Source: Exiguobacterium acetylicum
Lineage (GTDB): Bacteria; Bacillota; Bacilli; Exiguobacteriales; Exiguobacteriaceae
DNA length: 64,000 nucleotides
Assembly (NCBI RefSeq): GCF_019890935.1
Contig: NZ_CP082333.1
Span: forward strand, 3,143,501-3,207,500
Direction of reading: 5' to 3'
Shown here in pieces: positions 17,620 to 26,888 of this stretch; positions within the stretch are counted from its first letter, which is position 1; every line of letters starts with the position of its first letter. The notes under the pieces are model-generated. The model was not told the DNA's origin. It ran no database searches and saw only the letters and a program-made list of their open reading frames with translations. The position numbers and the translations under genes are program-made.

Positions 17620-19149
17620 ATGGCGACACGCTGGATATTCGGCAATCAATTGAATCACGATCTCCCTTTATTGAAGGAAGCAAACAAACAAGACGACGTC
17701 ATCCTGATGGTCGAAGCGACCTCACGCTCCAAGTGGAAGACGTACCATAAACAAAAACTTGTCCTCGTCTTCTCAGCGATGCGACATTTTGCGGAAGAAC
17801 TGCGCGAAAAAGGCTTCACCGTCGATTACCGGGAAGCCGATTCGTTTGATCAGGCATTCAAGGCGCACCGGAAAGATCATGATCCGGATCATGTATTCTA
17901 TACGGCGATCACGGACGAACCGATGCGAAAGGCGATGCACAAGTGGCAAGACGCTTTACCGAAGAAAATCAAGGTCGAGGTCTGTTCCGACGTACCGTTA
18001 TTTTTACTGACACAGGAAGAAGCGGTCGAAGCAATCGGCGACAAGCCCTACAAGATGGACCGTTTTTATCGCAAACTGCGCAAGGAACGAAACGTTCTCA
18101 TGAACGGCTCCAAACCGATTGGTGGAAAGTGGTCGTTTGACGCCGAGAACCGGAAACCGGCGAAGTCCGGGACGACGTTTCCGGATCCAATTCAGTTTCG
18201 TCCCGATCGCATCACAAAGGACGTCATCGACAAGGTTGAGCGTGATTTCTCTGATCATCCGGGAGCACTTGATTCCTTCCATTGGCCGGTCACGCGCAAG
18301 GAAGCGACGCGGGCTCTTCATCGTTTCATCGAAGAACGACTTGAGACGTTCGGAACGTATCAAGACGCCATGCTGACCGGTGAAGATACGTTATCGCATT
18401 CGCTCTTATCAGCAGCAATCAATCTCGGCTTGCTGACACCGGAAGAGGTCATTCGTCAAGTTGAAGCCGCCCTCGAAGATCAAGATGCTCCGCTCAATGC
18501 GGTCGAAGGTTTTATTCGACAAATCCTCGGCTGGCGCGAGTACATGCGTGCCGTCTACCTAGCCGAGATGCCAGACTATGCTTCCGTCAATGCGCTACGG
18601 CATGAAGCGGATCTACCGGACTTTTTCTGGACCGGGAAGACGAACATGAACTGTGTCGCTGAATCGTTACGTCCTGTCGTCGAGCATGCCCATAATCACC
18701 ATATCCAGCGCTTGATGGTGCTCGGGAACTTCGCTAATCTGTTTGCGATCTCGCCGCAACAGACGGCAGATTGGTTCAACGAGATGTACATCGATGCCTA
18801 CGACTGGGTCGTCTTACCGAACGTCCTTGGGATGGCGCTTCATGCCGACGGAGGGACGTTATCGACCAAACCGTACATCGCTTCGGCGAACTACATTAAT
18901 AAGATGAGTGATTATTGCAAGGGATGTCCGTTCCATCAAAAGGACATGCTCGGAGAGGATGCTTGTCCGTTTAACGCCTTGTACTGGGATTTCATCGACC
19001 GGCATGAAAAACGCTTCGCTGATAATCAGCGGATGTCGATGATGTATCGGCAATGGGGAAAGCGCGATGCGGACAGCAAACGCGATATTCGAAAGAAAGC
19101 TAAAGCACTTCGGGAACAACTACAGGATGGTGCTTTCGATACACCATGA
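17620..19149 (+). CDS. Iron-sulfur bacterial photolyase/cryptochrome (FeS-BCP, PhrB type)
   Basis: A 509-residue member of the deoxyribodipyrimidine photolyase-related family, whose studied members repair (6-4) photoproducts. Four cysteines, C345, C433, C436 and C449, have the same spacing (88, 3, 13) as the [4Fe-4S] ligands of Agrobacterium PhrB as I recall them. The C-terminal FAD region includes GWREYMRAVY and PNVLGMALHADGG. The start is the ATG at 17620 after AAAGGAGGAACACTC; the open frame upstream overlaps mqo in antisense and is not coding. It repairs UV damage using light and may also carry a second chromophore. Confidence 0.92.
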   Translation: MATRWIFGNQLNHDLPLLKEANKQDDVILMVEATSRSKWKTYHKQKLVLVFSAMRHFAEELREKGFTVDYREADSFDQAFKAHRKDHDPDHVFYTAITDEPMRKAMHKWQDALPKKIKVEVCSDVPLFLLTQEEAVEAIGDKPYKMDRFYRKLRKERNVLMNGSKPIGGKWSFDAENRKPAKSGTTFPDPIQFRPDRITKDVIDKVERDFSDHPGALDSFHWPVTRKEATRALHRFIEERLETFGTYQDAMLTGEDTLSHSLLSAAINLGLLTPEEVIRQVEAALEDQDAPLNAVEGFIRQILGWREYMRAVYLAEMPDYASVNALRHEADLPDFFWTGKTNMNCVAESLRPVVEHAHNHHIQRLMVLGNFANLFAISPQQTADWFNEMYIDAYDWVVLPNVLGMALHADGGTLSTKPYIASANYINKMSDYCKGCPFHQKDMLGEDACPFNALYWDFIDRHEKRFADNQRMSMMYRQWGKRDADSKRDIRKKAKALREQLQDGAFDTP

Positions 19150-19186
19150 AACAAGCCGGTCGGATTAGATCCGACCGGCTTGTTTT
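19150..19186. terminator. Bidirectional terminator
   Basis: The stem AACAAGCCGGTCGGAT / ATCCGACCGGCTTGTT lies between the convergent photolyase gene and the permease gene, with T-rich flank on the plus side. Confidence 0.88.
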
Positions 19187-19189
19187 GGC

Positions 19190-20557
19190 TTACGCACTTT
19201 TTTGATTAGCTGCTTGTTGTTTCTTTTTCCGGAGATGATACAGTCCGAATAGTCCGAGGAACCAGACCGGTGTCAGCAATAAGGCTGGACGTGTATCGTC
19301 AGCAAACAGCATGACGATGAGAATGACTGCAAACAATCCGAGCACAAGGTAATTGACGAGTGGTGTCAATGGTGCTTTGAATGTCGACGCCGCATGTAAT
19401 TCCGGATTTTGTTTCTTGTACCGGAGATGACAGACGAGGATGACACCCCAGACCCAGATGAAGCAGATCGCACTGATCGTCGTGACGATACTGAATGCTT
19501 GTCCTGGTAACAGTTTACTGAGCAAGGCACCGACTGAGACGACAATCGTCGAGACAAACAAGGCGTTTGCTGGAACGTGATTTTTGTTCAACTTCGAGAA
19601 CTTGTTCGACGCTTGCTGTTGATTTCCCAGGTTATACAGAATCCGGCTCGTCGAGAACATTCCGCTGTTACATGCAGAAGCAGCAGATGTCAGTACGACG
19701 AAGTTGATGATTCCTGCTGCGAGTGGAATCCCGATCAGACTGAATGTCTTGACGAACGGACTTTCTGTCGCACTTAATCCTGTCCATGGGTTGATCATCA
19801 AGAGGACGAGTAAGGCACCGACATAGAAGAATAAGATCCGAAGTGGAATCTTATTAATCGCGGACGGGATGTTCTTCTTCGGATCCGCTGTCTCCGCTGC
19901 TGATACCCCAACGAGCTCAACGCCGACATAGGCAAAGACGACCATTTGGAACGATAGCAGGAATCCAGTAATTCCGTTTGGCATCCATCCGTCATGTGAC
20001 CAGAGGTTCGACACTGTCACGGGACCAGCGTCTGTTTTAAAACCGATCGCGAGCAGGACGATCCCGACACCAATCAAGGCAAGGATCGTCACGACCTTGA
20101 TCAAGGCGAACCAAAATTCGAGTTCACCGAACAATTTAACCGTTAATAAGTTAAAACCAAGTAAAATCAAGAGAGCAAGAACGGCTGGAATCCATTGCGG
20201 GATATCAAACCAATACTTGACGTACACACCGACGGCAATGATGTCCGCCATCGCTGTCATAATCCAACAGAACCAGTACGTCCAACCGGTCACGAATGCG
20301 GCACGTGGTCCGAGATAATCTTCTGCGATATCCGTGAGTGACTGATAACCTGCTTTTGACAATAACAATTCCCCAAGTGCACGCATGACGAAGAAGATCG
20401 CGATCCCGACGAGTAAGTAGGCAAAAATGATCGATGGGCCGGCGAGTTGGATCGCTTTACCTGATCCTAAAAACAAACCCGTTCCGATCGTTCCACCAAT
20501 AGCAATCAACTGTACATGACGATTCGATAAATCCCGCTTTAATCCTTGCTGTTCCAA
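19190..20557 (-). CDS. Amino acid permease, CycA-like (glycine/D-alanine/D-serine type)
   Basis: A 455-residue APC-superfamily permease with about 12 helices. The start is a TTG at 20557 (MEQQGLKRDLSNRHVQ) with an excellent AAGGAGGAGTTCAGG; the upstream in-frame ATG would place the ribosome site and part of the terminator region inside the gene. Family signatures are LIAIGGTIGTGLFLGSGKAI, ELEFWFALIKVV and FAYVGVELVGVSAAE. The sequence resembles the CycA/D-serine-D-alanine-glycine transporter group. A glycine riboswitch with terminator sits just upstream, which supports glycine as a substrate or effector. This is inference: related permeases carry other small neutral amino acids. Confidence 0.88.
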   Translation of the reverse strand: MEQQGLKRDLSNRHVQLIAIGGTIGTGLFLGSGKAIQLAGPSIIFAYLLVGIAIFFVMRALGELLLSKAGYQSLTDIAEDYLGPRAAFVTGWTYWFCWIMTAMADIIAVGVYVKYWFDIPQWIPAVLALLILLGFNLLTVKLFGELEFWFALIKVVTILALIGVGIVLLAIGFKTDAGPVTVSNLWSHDGWMPNGITGFLLSFQMVVFAYVGVELVGVSAAETADPKKNIPSAINKIPLRILFFYVGALLVLLMINPWTGLSATESPFVKTFSLIGIPLAAGIINFVVLTSAASACNSGMFSTSRILYNLGNQQQASNKFSKLNKNHVPANALFVSTIVVSVGALLSKLLPGQAFSIVTTISAICFIWVWGVILVCHLRYKKQNPELHAASTFKAPLTPLVNYLVLGLFAVILIVMLFADDTRPALLLTPVWFLGLFGLYHLRKKKQQAANQKSA

Positions 20558-20620
20558 ACCTGAACTCCTCCTTGTGATGGTTTCTCTACGCTTCAGACCG
20601 TTCTGTCGGTCCTGAAAAAG

Positions 20621-20651
20621 AAAAAAAGAGACTGGACGAATGTCCAATCTC
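20621..20651 (-). terminator. Terminator of the glycine riboswitch
   Basis: On the minus strand, GAGATTGGAC-ATTC-GTCCAGTCTC is followed by seven T. It sits between the aptamer and the permease TTG and is the likely expression platform. Confidence 0.85.
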
Positions 20652-20667
20652 AACAAAATCAAAGGAA

Positions 20668-20805
20668 TAATCCATACACGCCACTACGACATTCTATGAA
20701 TGCCCGTCGCTGCATGTGATTACTCTTCTGTCCGTTTGCCTGAGATTGTGAACCCTTCGGCGCCGTGTCGACACGGTCTCTCCAGAAGCTGCTCCTGCCA
20801 TAGTG
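20668..20805 (-). promoter_or_regulatory. Glycine riboswitch, single aptamer with a downstream partner hairpin
   Basis: On the minus strand, the glycine aptamer landmarks appear in order: GGAGCAGCTTCTGGAGAGACC, a short hairpin, GCCGAAGGGTTCACAATCTC, then AGGCAAACGGACAGAAGAG (about 20714-20800). No second full aptamer follows. Instead there is a hairpin (GGGCATTC / GAATGTC, about 20685-20705) in the place where singleton glycine riboswitches carry a 'ghost aptamer'. A terminator then precedes the CycA-like permease. Whether glycine turns the gene on or off is not decided by sequence alone; for uptake genes repression is more usual. Confidence 0.88.
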
Positions 20806-21004
20806 TGACCCATGACAATCATAGCTTTCTCTTTATTTGATTATCCGATGCGTCGCTGCATCGATGAATTGTTTCTAATTCTAGTAATCTCGACAGCGTT
20901 TGTCAACGCCTTTTTCAAAATGATTTTTCAATCTATGAAAAGGACTTTACCATCTTTTCCAGAAATCATACAGCACCACTTGATCACGAAAGGATGAAAC
21001 ATTC

Positions 21005-21544
21005 ATGTCGACGATTTACTTGATTCGCCACTGTGAAACGACTGGTCAAGCACCCGATGCCCCGTTAACACCTCGCGGAAAAGAACAGGCGCAACGACTG
21101 TGTACGCAGTTATTTGAGCTTCCGATCACACATCTTATTTCGAGTCCGTATCGCCGAGCGCTCGGCTCGATTCAACCACTTGCGACTGCTCTGAAACTAC
21201 CCGTTGCACAAGAAGAGGACTTAAAAGAACGACGGTTAAGTGCCGTTCCACTTGACGATTGGCAGGATCATCTTCGTCGAACGTTCATCGATCCAGACTA
21301 TACGTGTCCTGGTGGTGAATCTAGCCGGATAGCAACTAAGCGCATCACGCGTGTCGTTGAAGAAGCGTTGCAACAGCATGACGGAGCCATTCTCGTGACG
21401 CACGGGAATCTGTTATCTTTATATCTGCATTCGATTGACTCTACGTTCGGATTCGAAGAAAGTTTACAGCTGAAGAATCCGGATATTTTTAAGGTGACAC
21501 AGGTAGATGATGTAATATCTTTTCAACCAATCGATCTACACTAA
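21005..21544 (+). CDS. Histidine phosphatase family protein (phosphoglycerate mutase-like)
   Basis: A 179-residue member of the histidine phosphatase superfamily. The phospho-accepting motif is IRHCETTG (residues 7-14, an RHG variant with Cys in place of Gly), and later catalytic residues appear in SSPYRRALGSIQPL (Arg), LKERRLS (Glu) and LVTHGNLLSLYL (His). Family members range from sugar phosphatases to alpha-ribazole phosphatase; no neighbour hints at the substrate. The ATG follows AAAGGATGAAACATTC. The gene end overlaps the convergent nuclease gene by nine bases. Confidence 0.85.
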   Translation: MSTIYLIRHCETTGQAPDAPLTPRGKEQAQRLCTQLFELPITHLISSPYRRALGSIQPLATALKLPVAQEEDLKERRLSAVPLDDWQDHLRRTFIDPDYTCPGGESSRIATKRITRVVEEALQQHDGAILVTHGNLLSLYLHSIDSTFGFEESLQLKNPDIFKVTQVDDVISFQPIDLH

Positions 21545-22510
21545 CGGAGCCTGACTAAAATTTGTACAACGCTTCAACTCTAATACGGTTTGTTCAAAAT
21601 TAATTGTTTGATCATCAAAGACTTGTATGTAATTAAGACGTTGTGCAATCGTCATCGTTTTTCCGCTACGAACACTTTTTGGTCGACTTAAATTCAACTC
21701 ATTTTTTTGAGAATACTCCAATAATGCTTGCATGCACTGATCCCGATACTCTCTTTTATCTTGACTATCAGCAGCTTCTACCTTTGCTTTTAACACTGAT
21801 TCTTCTAACTGCCAATAGTGCGGTTGACTATCGTTTCCTTTCCACCAGAATGCCCAAAATCCTCCACGTGCATTTGCAACGCGTTCCCATTTTCCGTTCT
21901 TCAATTCTTTTTGCAGGTCTCTATAGAATCCTTGCCAAGAGAAAAAATTCCATTCGGTGATTGGTAGTGATTTATAAGATTCGATCGAGGTGTCGATCTG
22001 CTTGAGATACTTAAGATAATCGTTCAAAATATCATTGGTCGTCGAAGTATGAAGGCCGCTCAGTACTTCGATCATCTTCGTTCGCGTAAATATTTTATAT
22101 CCTGCTCCTATCACGTCGGAGTAGTCACCTTGTTCTACGATTTTGTAATAAATCGGTAACGGTTTTAAATGCTTGGTTTTAGAGTGATTTTCGACCATTT
22201 GCAAATATCGATTTAATTGATTTGAATGATGACTCGTAAATACTTTATCCTCAATCATAATGGCATATTTCTCATTGATAATCGCTAATATATCTAGGCT
22301 ATTGAACTGTCTTTTAATACACACACTTTGAATCGATTCGTTTAACTGACAGTTATGAAGATCAAAAACTTCTTTAACAAATACATTCGCAATCGTATGG
22401 AGTTGCGGATCGTGACTTCGTGCTCCTTCTTCCGCCCACTTCAATAACCAACATAGAAAAGCATCTTGTGATAGCTCACTTGTGGCATAATCAAAAATAT
22501 TAGGTTTCAA
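21536..22510 (-). CDS. PD-(D/E)XK nuclease family protein
   Basis: A 324-residue predicted nuclease of the PDDEXK_4-like group. The N-terminus NIFDYATSELSQDAFLCWLLKWA is the family hallmark. The core shows SLDILAII (D73) followed by IMIEDKV (E87-D88-K89), fitting the D...(D/E)xK catalytic set, then Q98 and Y102. The start is a TTG at 22510 right after AAGGAGGTATTCAT. The gene is much richer in A+T than its neighbours and overlaps the phosphatase gene tail to tail, both signs of recent acquisition. Proteins of this group often accompany defence or mobile DNA, but no partner gene is adjacent and the function is unknown. Confidence 0.82.
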   Translation of the reverse strand: MKPNIFDYATSELSQDAFLCWLLKWAEEGARSHDPQLHTIANVFVKEVFDLHNCQLNESIQSVCIKRQFNSLDILAIINEKYAIMIEDKVFTSHHSNQLNRYLQMVENHSKTKHLKPLPIYYKIVEQGDYSDVIGAGYKIFTRTKMIEVLSGLHTSTTNDILNDYLKYLKQIDTSIESYKSLPITEWNFFSWQGFYRDLQKELKNGKWERVANARGGFWAFWWKGNDSQPHYWQLEESVLKAKVEAADSQDKREYRDQCMQALLEYSQKNELNLSRPKSVRSGKTMTIAQRLNYIQVFDDQTINFEQTVLELKRCTNFSQAPLV

Positions 22511-22731
22511 ATGAATACCTCCTTTTATTACAATTATAACCATTTAATTTCCTTTTATTATTCATTTGAAGAATAATAATGAACTCTACTCATTCAATTT
22601 GCTTATAGATTTCATAAGAACTATCTATTTTACTTCCCTTCGGAACGGCTTTATATTAAACGAATTGATAACAAAGTTAAGTAGTTTTCGATTCATGTAT
22701 GAAGCGGAACTTCAGAAAAGAAGGGATTTTT

Positions 22732-23955
22732 ATGTCTACCACAAAAAAAGGCTATTTCATGATGATCGTCCTCTGGTTCGCCTATGCGACCTTCGCCATG
22801 AACTGGGTCGCGGGTTCATCGTTGACGCCACAAATCACGGCGCATTTCTTCGGCAATCAGACCGTTGACCCTCTCATCTCACAACTCGTCAACTATTCGA
22901 TCACGACGGCACGTGTCTTCGCCAACATTCTCGCTGCGCTCATCTTGATGAAGCTCGGTCCGAAAAAAGCTCCGTTACTCGCACTATTCTTCCTGATGAT
23001 GTCGATCGTTGCCATCTACCTGCCGAACTACTGGGCGTATACGGTCGCTCGCATGGTCATGGGACTCGGTGGTTCAATGGTCATCGTCTACATGAACCCG
23101 GTCGTGACACGTTACGTCCAGGACCCGGCTGAAAAATTACGCATCAACGCTTTCAATACTGTCTCCTATAACGTCGGTGCATTCGTCGTGTCACTCTTGT
23201 TCACCTTGTTCGCTGATCAATTCGTCAGTGACTGGAAACTGACGTTAACGATCTTCGCGAGTCTGACAGCGATTCTCTTCTTCGCATGGTGGATCGGTAG
23301 TGAATCGTTCGAGTTGAACGATGCTACGGACGCGGACGAAACGCCTTACGGTTACGGAGATGCTGTCCGCGATCCGTTCCTCTGGAAATATGCGGTTGCC
23401 TTCGGCGGTTTCTTGACGCTCTATATCTTATCGCTCGTCGGCTTGAAACCTGTGTTCGATACGTATACACAGTTGAACGGTTCGCTCGTCAACCTGTTGG
23501 TCTCAGGTGCCGGAATCGTCGGTACGTTCGTCGGTCTGCGGATCGGTAACAAGGGAACACCTCGTAAACCGATTCTGTTGATCAGCGGGACGGTCATGAT
23601 CGCGAGTTTCCTTGTCACGGTCTTGTTCGGAAACATCTCGCCACTCGTTTCGTATGTCTTTGCGTTCGTTTCCGGATTTGCGATGTACATCCAGTACCCG
23701 ATCTTCATGAACTTGGCACACGAACGAAAAGGCATGACACCGCAAAAGATCACCGTCTTATTCGGTCTCTTCTGGGCGATCGCTTATGCGACACAGACGA
23801 TCTTTACGATCATTTGGAGTTACGCACTCGGACATGCGGGATATACGGTCTCGATGATCGTCTTCTTCCTGTGCTGTTCCGTGTATCTGTTCTTCACGTT
23901 CTTCTTACCAGAAACAAAACCAAAACGGACGGATTCATTACGAAAATCCGCTTAA
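22732..23955 (+). CDS. MFS transporter
   Basis: A 407-residue major facilitator superfamily permease with about 12 hydrophobic helices. Typical segments are the first-helix MIVLWFAYATFAMNW, a loop with MKLGPKKAPLLAL, and the fourth/fifth helices YTVARMVMGLGGSMVIVYMNPVVTRYV. The ATG at 22732 follows AGAAAAGAAGGGATTTTT; the in-frame ATG at 22699 has no ribosome site. The substrate cannot be assigned. It stands alone, with a strong bidirectional terminator behind it. The arrangement with no regulator next to it gives no clue to induction. Confidence 0.87.
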   Translation: MSTTKKGYFMMIVLWFAYATFAMNWVAGSSLTPQITAHFFGNQTVDPLISQLVNYSITTARVFANILAALILMKLGPKKAPLLALFFLMMSIVAIYLPNYWAYTVARMVMGLGGSMVIVYMNPVVTRYVQDPAEKLRINAFNTVSYNVGAFVVSLLFTLFADQFVSDWKLTLTIFASLTAILFFAWWIGSESFELNDATDADETPYGYGDAVRDPFLWKYAVAFGGFLTLYILSLVGLKPVFDTYTQLNGSLVNLLVSGAGIVGTFVGLRIGNKGTPRKPILLISGTVMIASFLVTVLFGNISPLVSYVFAFVSGFAMYIQYPIFMNLAHERKGMTPQKITVLFGLFWAIAYATQTIFTIIWSYALGHAGYTVSMIVFFLCCSVYLFFTFFLPETKPKRTDSLRKSA

Positions 23956-23961
23956 TCAAGC

Positions 23962-23998
23962 AATAAGCCCTTCCGAATCACCGGAAGGGCTTATTTTT
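23962..23998. terminator. Bidirectional terminator
   Basis: The stem AATAAGCCCTTCCG / CGGAAGGGCTTATT has T-rich flanks on the plus side. It lies between the convergent MFS and Nudix genes and overlaps the Nudix stop codon. Confidence 0.88.
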
Positions 23999-24518
23999 AT
24001 GCTTCGTTATGCGCGCCGTAACTATGGCGAAGGGCAAACAACAGTCGAATCAATGATTCATGGTACCCGATGAACCATCCTTCTTCGATCCCGTTGACGA
24101 TCGCTTCTTCTGTCATCCAAGCGACGCGCTGGACTTCTTCTTCCTGCAACGTCAGCGTCGTCAAATCCACTTCCTGCTCGACGAGATAATAATCATCAAA
24201 ACCGATTTCAAACGGAATCGTCAGATGGGGACGGATGCCTGTGAAATCGATATCGAGTCCAAGCTCTTCCGACAGTTCCCGTTGCGCTGCCATCTGACTC
24301 GTATCCCCGCTGATTGCACTGCCTCCGACCGTCACATCCCACATGTTCGGCCAACCAGATTTGAACGGTTGCCGCTGTTGGACGAGCATCTCTCCTTTCG
24401 CGTTAAAGACACAGACATGAATCGTCATGTGATAATCGCCGGCTGTATGTGGCGTCCCCCGTGTCCAGAGCCGTCCTGTTTTCTTACGATCTGCTGTGTA
24501 TACGTCCCACTGTTCCAT
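23997..24518 (-). CDS. Nudix hydrolase
   Basis: A 173-residue Nudix-fold enzyme. The Nudix box is at about residues 67-89 (GSAISGD, TSQMAAQ, RELSEELGL); the first conserved Glu is replaced by Asp, while the catalytic R-E-x2-E-E core is intact. The N-terminus EQWDVYTADRKKTGRLWTRG and the WDVTVGG stretch resemble the YfcD / isopentenyl-diphosphate isomerase-like subgroup, whose substrates are mostly unknown. The ATG follows AAAAAGGAGCAGGATTTAGA. It is 18 bp downstream of the YxjI-like gene and likely in the same transcript. Confidence 0.88.
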   Translation of the reverse strand: MEQWDVYTADRKKTGRLWTRGTPHTAGDYHMTIHVCVFNAKGEMLVQQRQPFKSGWPNMWDVTVGGSAISGDTSQMAAQRELSEELGLDIDFTGIRPHLTIPFEIGFDDYYLVEQEVDLTTLTLQEEEVQRVAWMTEEAIVNGIEEGWFIGYHESLIRLLFALRHSYGAHNEA

Positions 24519-24536
24519 TCTAAATCCTGCTCCTTT

Positions 24537-25031
24537 TTAATCAATGAAAGATGTAGAGTTCGAACTTTCCTCCGCCTTGACGCAATCAATTGCGACGACG
24601 AGGGCGATCAACAATTCTTCCATCGCTTCATCTTCAACTTCAATGATGTACTGATCGGTCCAAGAGATCCATTTCTTCTGCACGCGACCAATCCGTTGCC
24701 CTTGTTGTAAGACCTCAAAATCAACATCCCACCAGTCGCCCGTCACTTCGAATTGATCCGAATTGATCGTATAGCGGTCCTTGAAGAACGTGAACTCTTT
24801 AATGATTTCAAACGATTGTCCTGCTGCTTCGACATAAAAGACCGGTCGGAAACTGAACGTCTTCTTCGTGATTTCCGCGACTTCCTCTCCATCTCGGTTC
24901 GTCACGCTGAATGACTTCGGGAGTTTCATAAAACTACCCTCGATGTGATAGGCGTCGTGCCCTGCCTCGTCTTGAATCGAGAATCGTCCACGTAAACTGA
25001 ACGCTTTTTCTTTCATATAGAGTGTATGCAT
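24537..25031 (-). CDS. LURP-one-related / YxjI-like protein
   Basis: A 164-residue protein of the tubby-like LURP-one-related family, called YxjI in B. subtilis. It shows the repeated beta-strand pattern typical of the family: FSLRGRFSIQDEAG, AYHIEGSFMKLPKSFSVTNRDGEEVAEITKKTFSF, then YTINSDQFEVTGDWWDVDFEVLQQGQRIGRVQKKWISWTDQY. The fold is a beta-barrel around a central helix; the function in bacteria is not known, though lipid binding has been suggested for the fold. The ATG follows AAAGGAGGAGACCGGT. It is probably co-transcribed with the Nudix gene. Confidence 0.88.
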   Translation of the reverse strand: MHTLYMKEKAFSLRGRFSIQDEAGHDAYHIEGSFMKLPKSFSVTNRDGEEVAEITKKTFSFRPVFYVEAAGQSFEIIKEFTFFKDRYTINSDQFEVTGDWWDVDFEVLQQGQRIGRVQKKWISWTDQYIIEVEDEAMEELLIALVVAIDCVKAEESSNSTSFID

Positions 25032-25173
25032 ACCGGTCTCCTCCTTTAATGTATAAGTTCATTTACGCGATCATCGACGGAAAAGATTCAATATCTGGAA
25101 ATTCTCGTTTGTGTCCGAACTTTCAGTGGTATCAACTTACATACCACGAATCTACGGGAAAGAAGGAATTTTG

Positions 25174-26781
25174 ATGTCTATCAATACGATTGTTCTCTTC
25201 ATTTTACTCGCCATCGCCCTGTTGATCATCCTTGTCCCACCGCTTCTCTTTTGGCACGTCTGGCGCGCTGATCGTCGTCAGCAAGAACACGCGGTCCTGC
25301 GAAACTTCCCTGTCCTTGGAAAGATGCGCTATATCCTCGAGAACATGGGCCCGGAACTCCGCCAATACTTATTTCTCAACAATAACGAAGGGAAACCCTT
25401 CTCCCGTAATGAATACAAGACGGCCGTCCTATCCGGCAAATATCAAAGTCGGATTCTCGGTTTTGGATCAGAACGTGATTTTGAAGAAGCTGGGTTTTAT
25501 GTACAAAACGCCCTCTTTCCAACGAATCGTCAGGAATTACGGATCGATCAATCCGAACGTGTGGATACGCACATCTATCAAATCGACCGTGACGAACTAT
25601 TTACACGTAAGGAACATCTCGTTGAGAAGCAAATTTCACCGTATCTCTTGAAAATGGAGGATGCACCGGTCATTGGCGCGACGACCTGTCGACACCCTTA
25701 TCAAATCCAAGGACTGATCGGTCAATCGGCGATGAGTTTTGGCGCACTCGGTGACCGGGCGATCACTGCGCTCTCGATTGGGCTCGGTCGCGCTAAAGGG
25801 AGCTGGATGAATACCGGGGAAGGCGGGCTGTCTGACTTTCATCTTAAAGGTGACGTCGACATCATCTGTCAGATCGGTCCCGGTCTGTTCGGTGTCCGAA
25901 CGGAAGACGGTGATTTTTCGTTCGATGAGTTCCAGAAAAAAAGTGAGTTACCGCAAGTCAAAGCCTTCGAACTCAAGCTCGCCCAAGGGGCTAAGACACG
26001 CGGTGGTCACCTCGAAGGATCAAAGGTCACAGAAGAGATTGCCGCTGTCCGGAAGGTCAAAGTCGGTGTCGGCATCGATAGTCCGAACCGCTTCAACGAA
26101 TTCACGACACCAGAGACGATGCTCGACTGGGTCGAACGTCTACGTGAGATTGGCGGAAAACCGGTCGGAATCAAAGTCGTCGTCGGTAATCTTGAAGACA
26201 TGCGGCAGTTGATTGCTTATATGAAAGAATCCGGACGTCATCCGGACTTCATGACGGTCGACGGAGGTGAAGGAGGAACAGGCGCGACGTTCCAAGAACT
26301 CGCAGATGCTGCCGGTCTACCACTCTTTTCCGCCTTACCGTTCGTCCACCAACTCCTGACGGAAGCTGGTTTACGCAACAAGGTCAAAGTGTTTGCATCC
26401 GGTAAGCTGATCAGTGCCGATAAGATTGCGATCGCTCTCGCCCTCGGTGCCGACTTCGTCAATATCGCACGTGGTCTGATGTTTAATGTCGGCTGTATCC
26501 AAGCGCAAGTCTGTCACACGAATCACTGTCCGGTCGGTGTCGCGACGACCGACCCGAAGCTGCAAAAAGCGCTGATTGTCGACGAAAAAAGTTTCCGCGT
26601 GACGAACTACATTATTTCGTTACGAGAAGGTCTTTATAACCTGACGGCGGCAGCAGGACTCGTCTCGCCGACGGAACTTCGACCCGAACACGTTATCTAT
26701 AAGGATGGAGCCGGACATCTGATTCCGGGACCGGACTGGATGGCACGGCATATGATGGATCGCTCTCTTTCCTCACGGTAA
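25174..26781 (+). CDS. FMN-binding glutamate synthase family protein (YerD-like)
   Basis: A 535-residue protein with one N-terminal membrane helix (about residues 5-25) and a large domain matching the FMN-binding central part of glutamate synthase. Segments include GLIGQSAMSFGALGDRAI, KGSWMNTGEGGLSDFH, FELKLAQGAKTRGGHL, the VDGGEGGTGATF phosphate loop and ADFVNIARGLMF. A cysteine cluster (CIQAQVCHTNHCPVGVAT) corresponds to the iron-sulfur site of glutamate synthases. There is no glutamine amidotransferase domain, so ammonia transfer from glutamine is not expected. The true reaction of YerD-type proteins is not established. The ATG at 25174 follows AGAAGGAATTTTG. Confidence 0.85.
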   Translation: MSINTIVLFILLAIALLIILVPPLLFWHVWRADRRQQEHAVLRNFPVLGKMRYILENMGPELRQYLFLNNNEGKPFSRNEYKTAVLSGKYQSRILGFGSERDFEEAGFYVQNALFPTNRQELRIDQSERVDTHIYQIDRDELFTRKEHLVEKQISPYLLKMEDAPVIGATTCRHPYQIQGLIGQSAMSFGALGDRAITALSIGLGRAKGSWMNTGEGGLSDFHLKGDVDIICQIGPGLFGVRTEDGDFSFDEFQKKSELPQVKAFELKLAQGAKTRGGHLEGSKVTEEIAAVRKVKVGVGIDSPNRFNEFTTPETMLDWVERLREIGGKPVGIKVVVGNLEDMRQLIAYMKESGRHPDFMTVDGGEGGTGATFQELADAAGLPLFSALPFVHQLLTEAGLRNKVKVFASGKLISADKIAIALALGADFVNIARGLMFNVGCIQAQVCHTNHCPVGVATTDPKLQKALIVDEKSFRVTNYIISLREGLYNLTAAAGLVSPTELRPEHVIYKDGAGHLIPGPDWMARHMMDRSLSSR

Positions 26782-26888
26782 CGAATAGCACTCACTTGCA
26801 CTTTTTAGCCAGAGCGCTTAAAGTGTATAGTTGATGAAATTCTTTAACCACACATGTGCATTACCTTAAGGAAAGGGTTTAATATACT

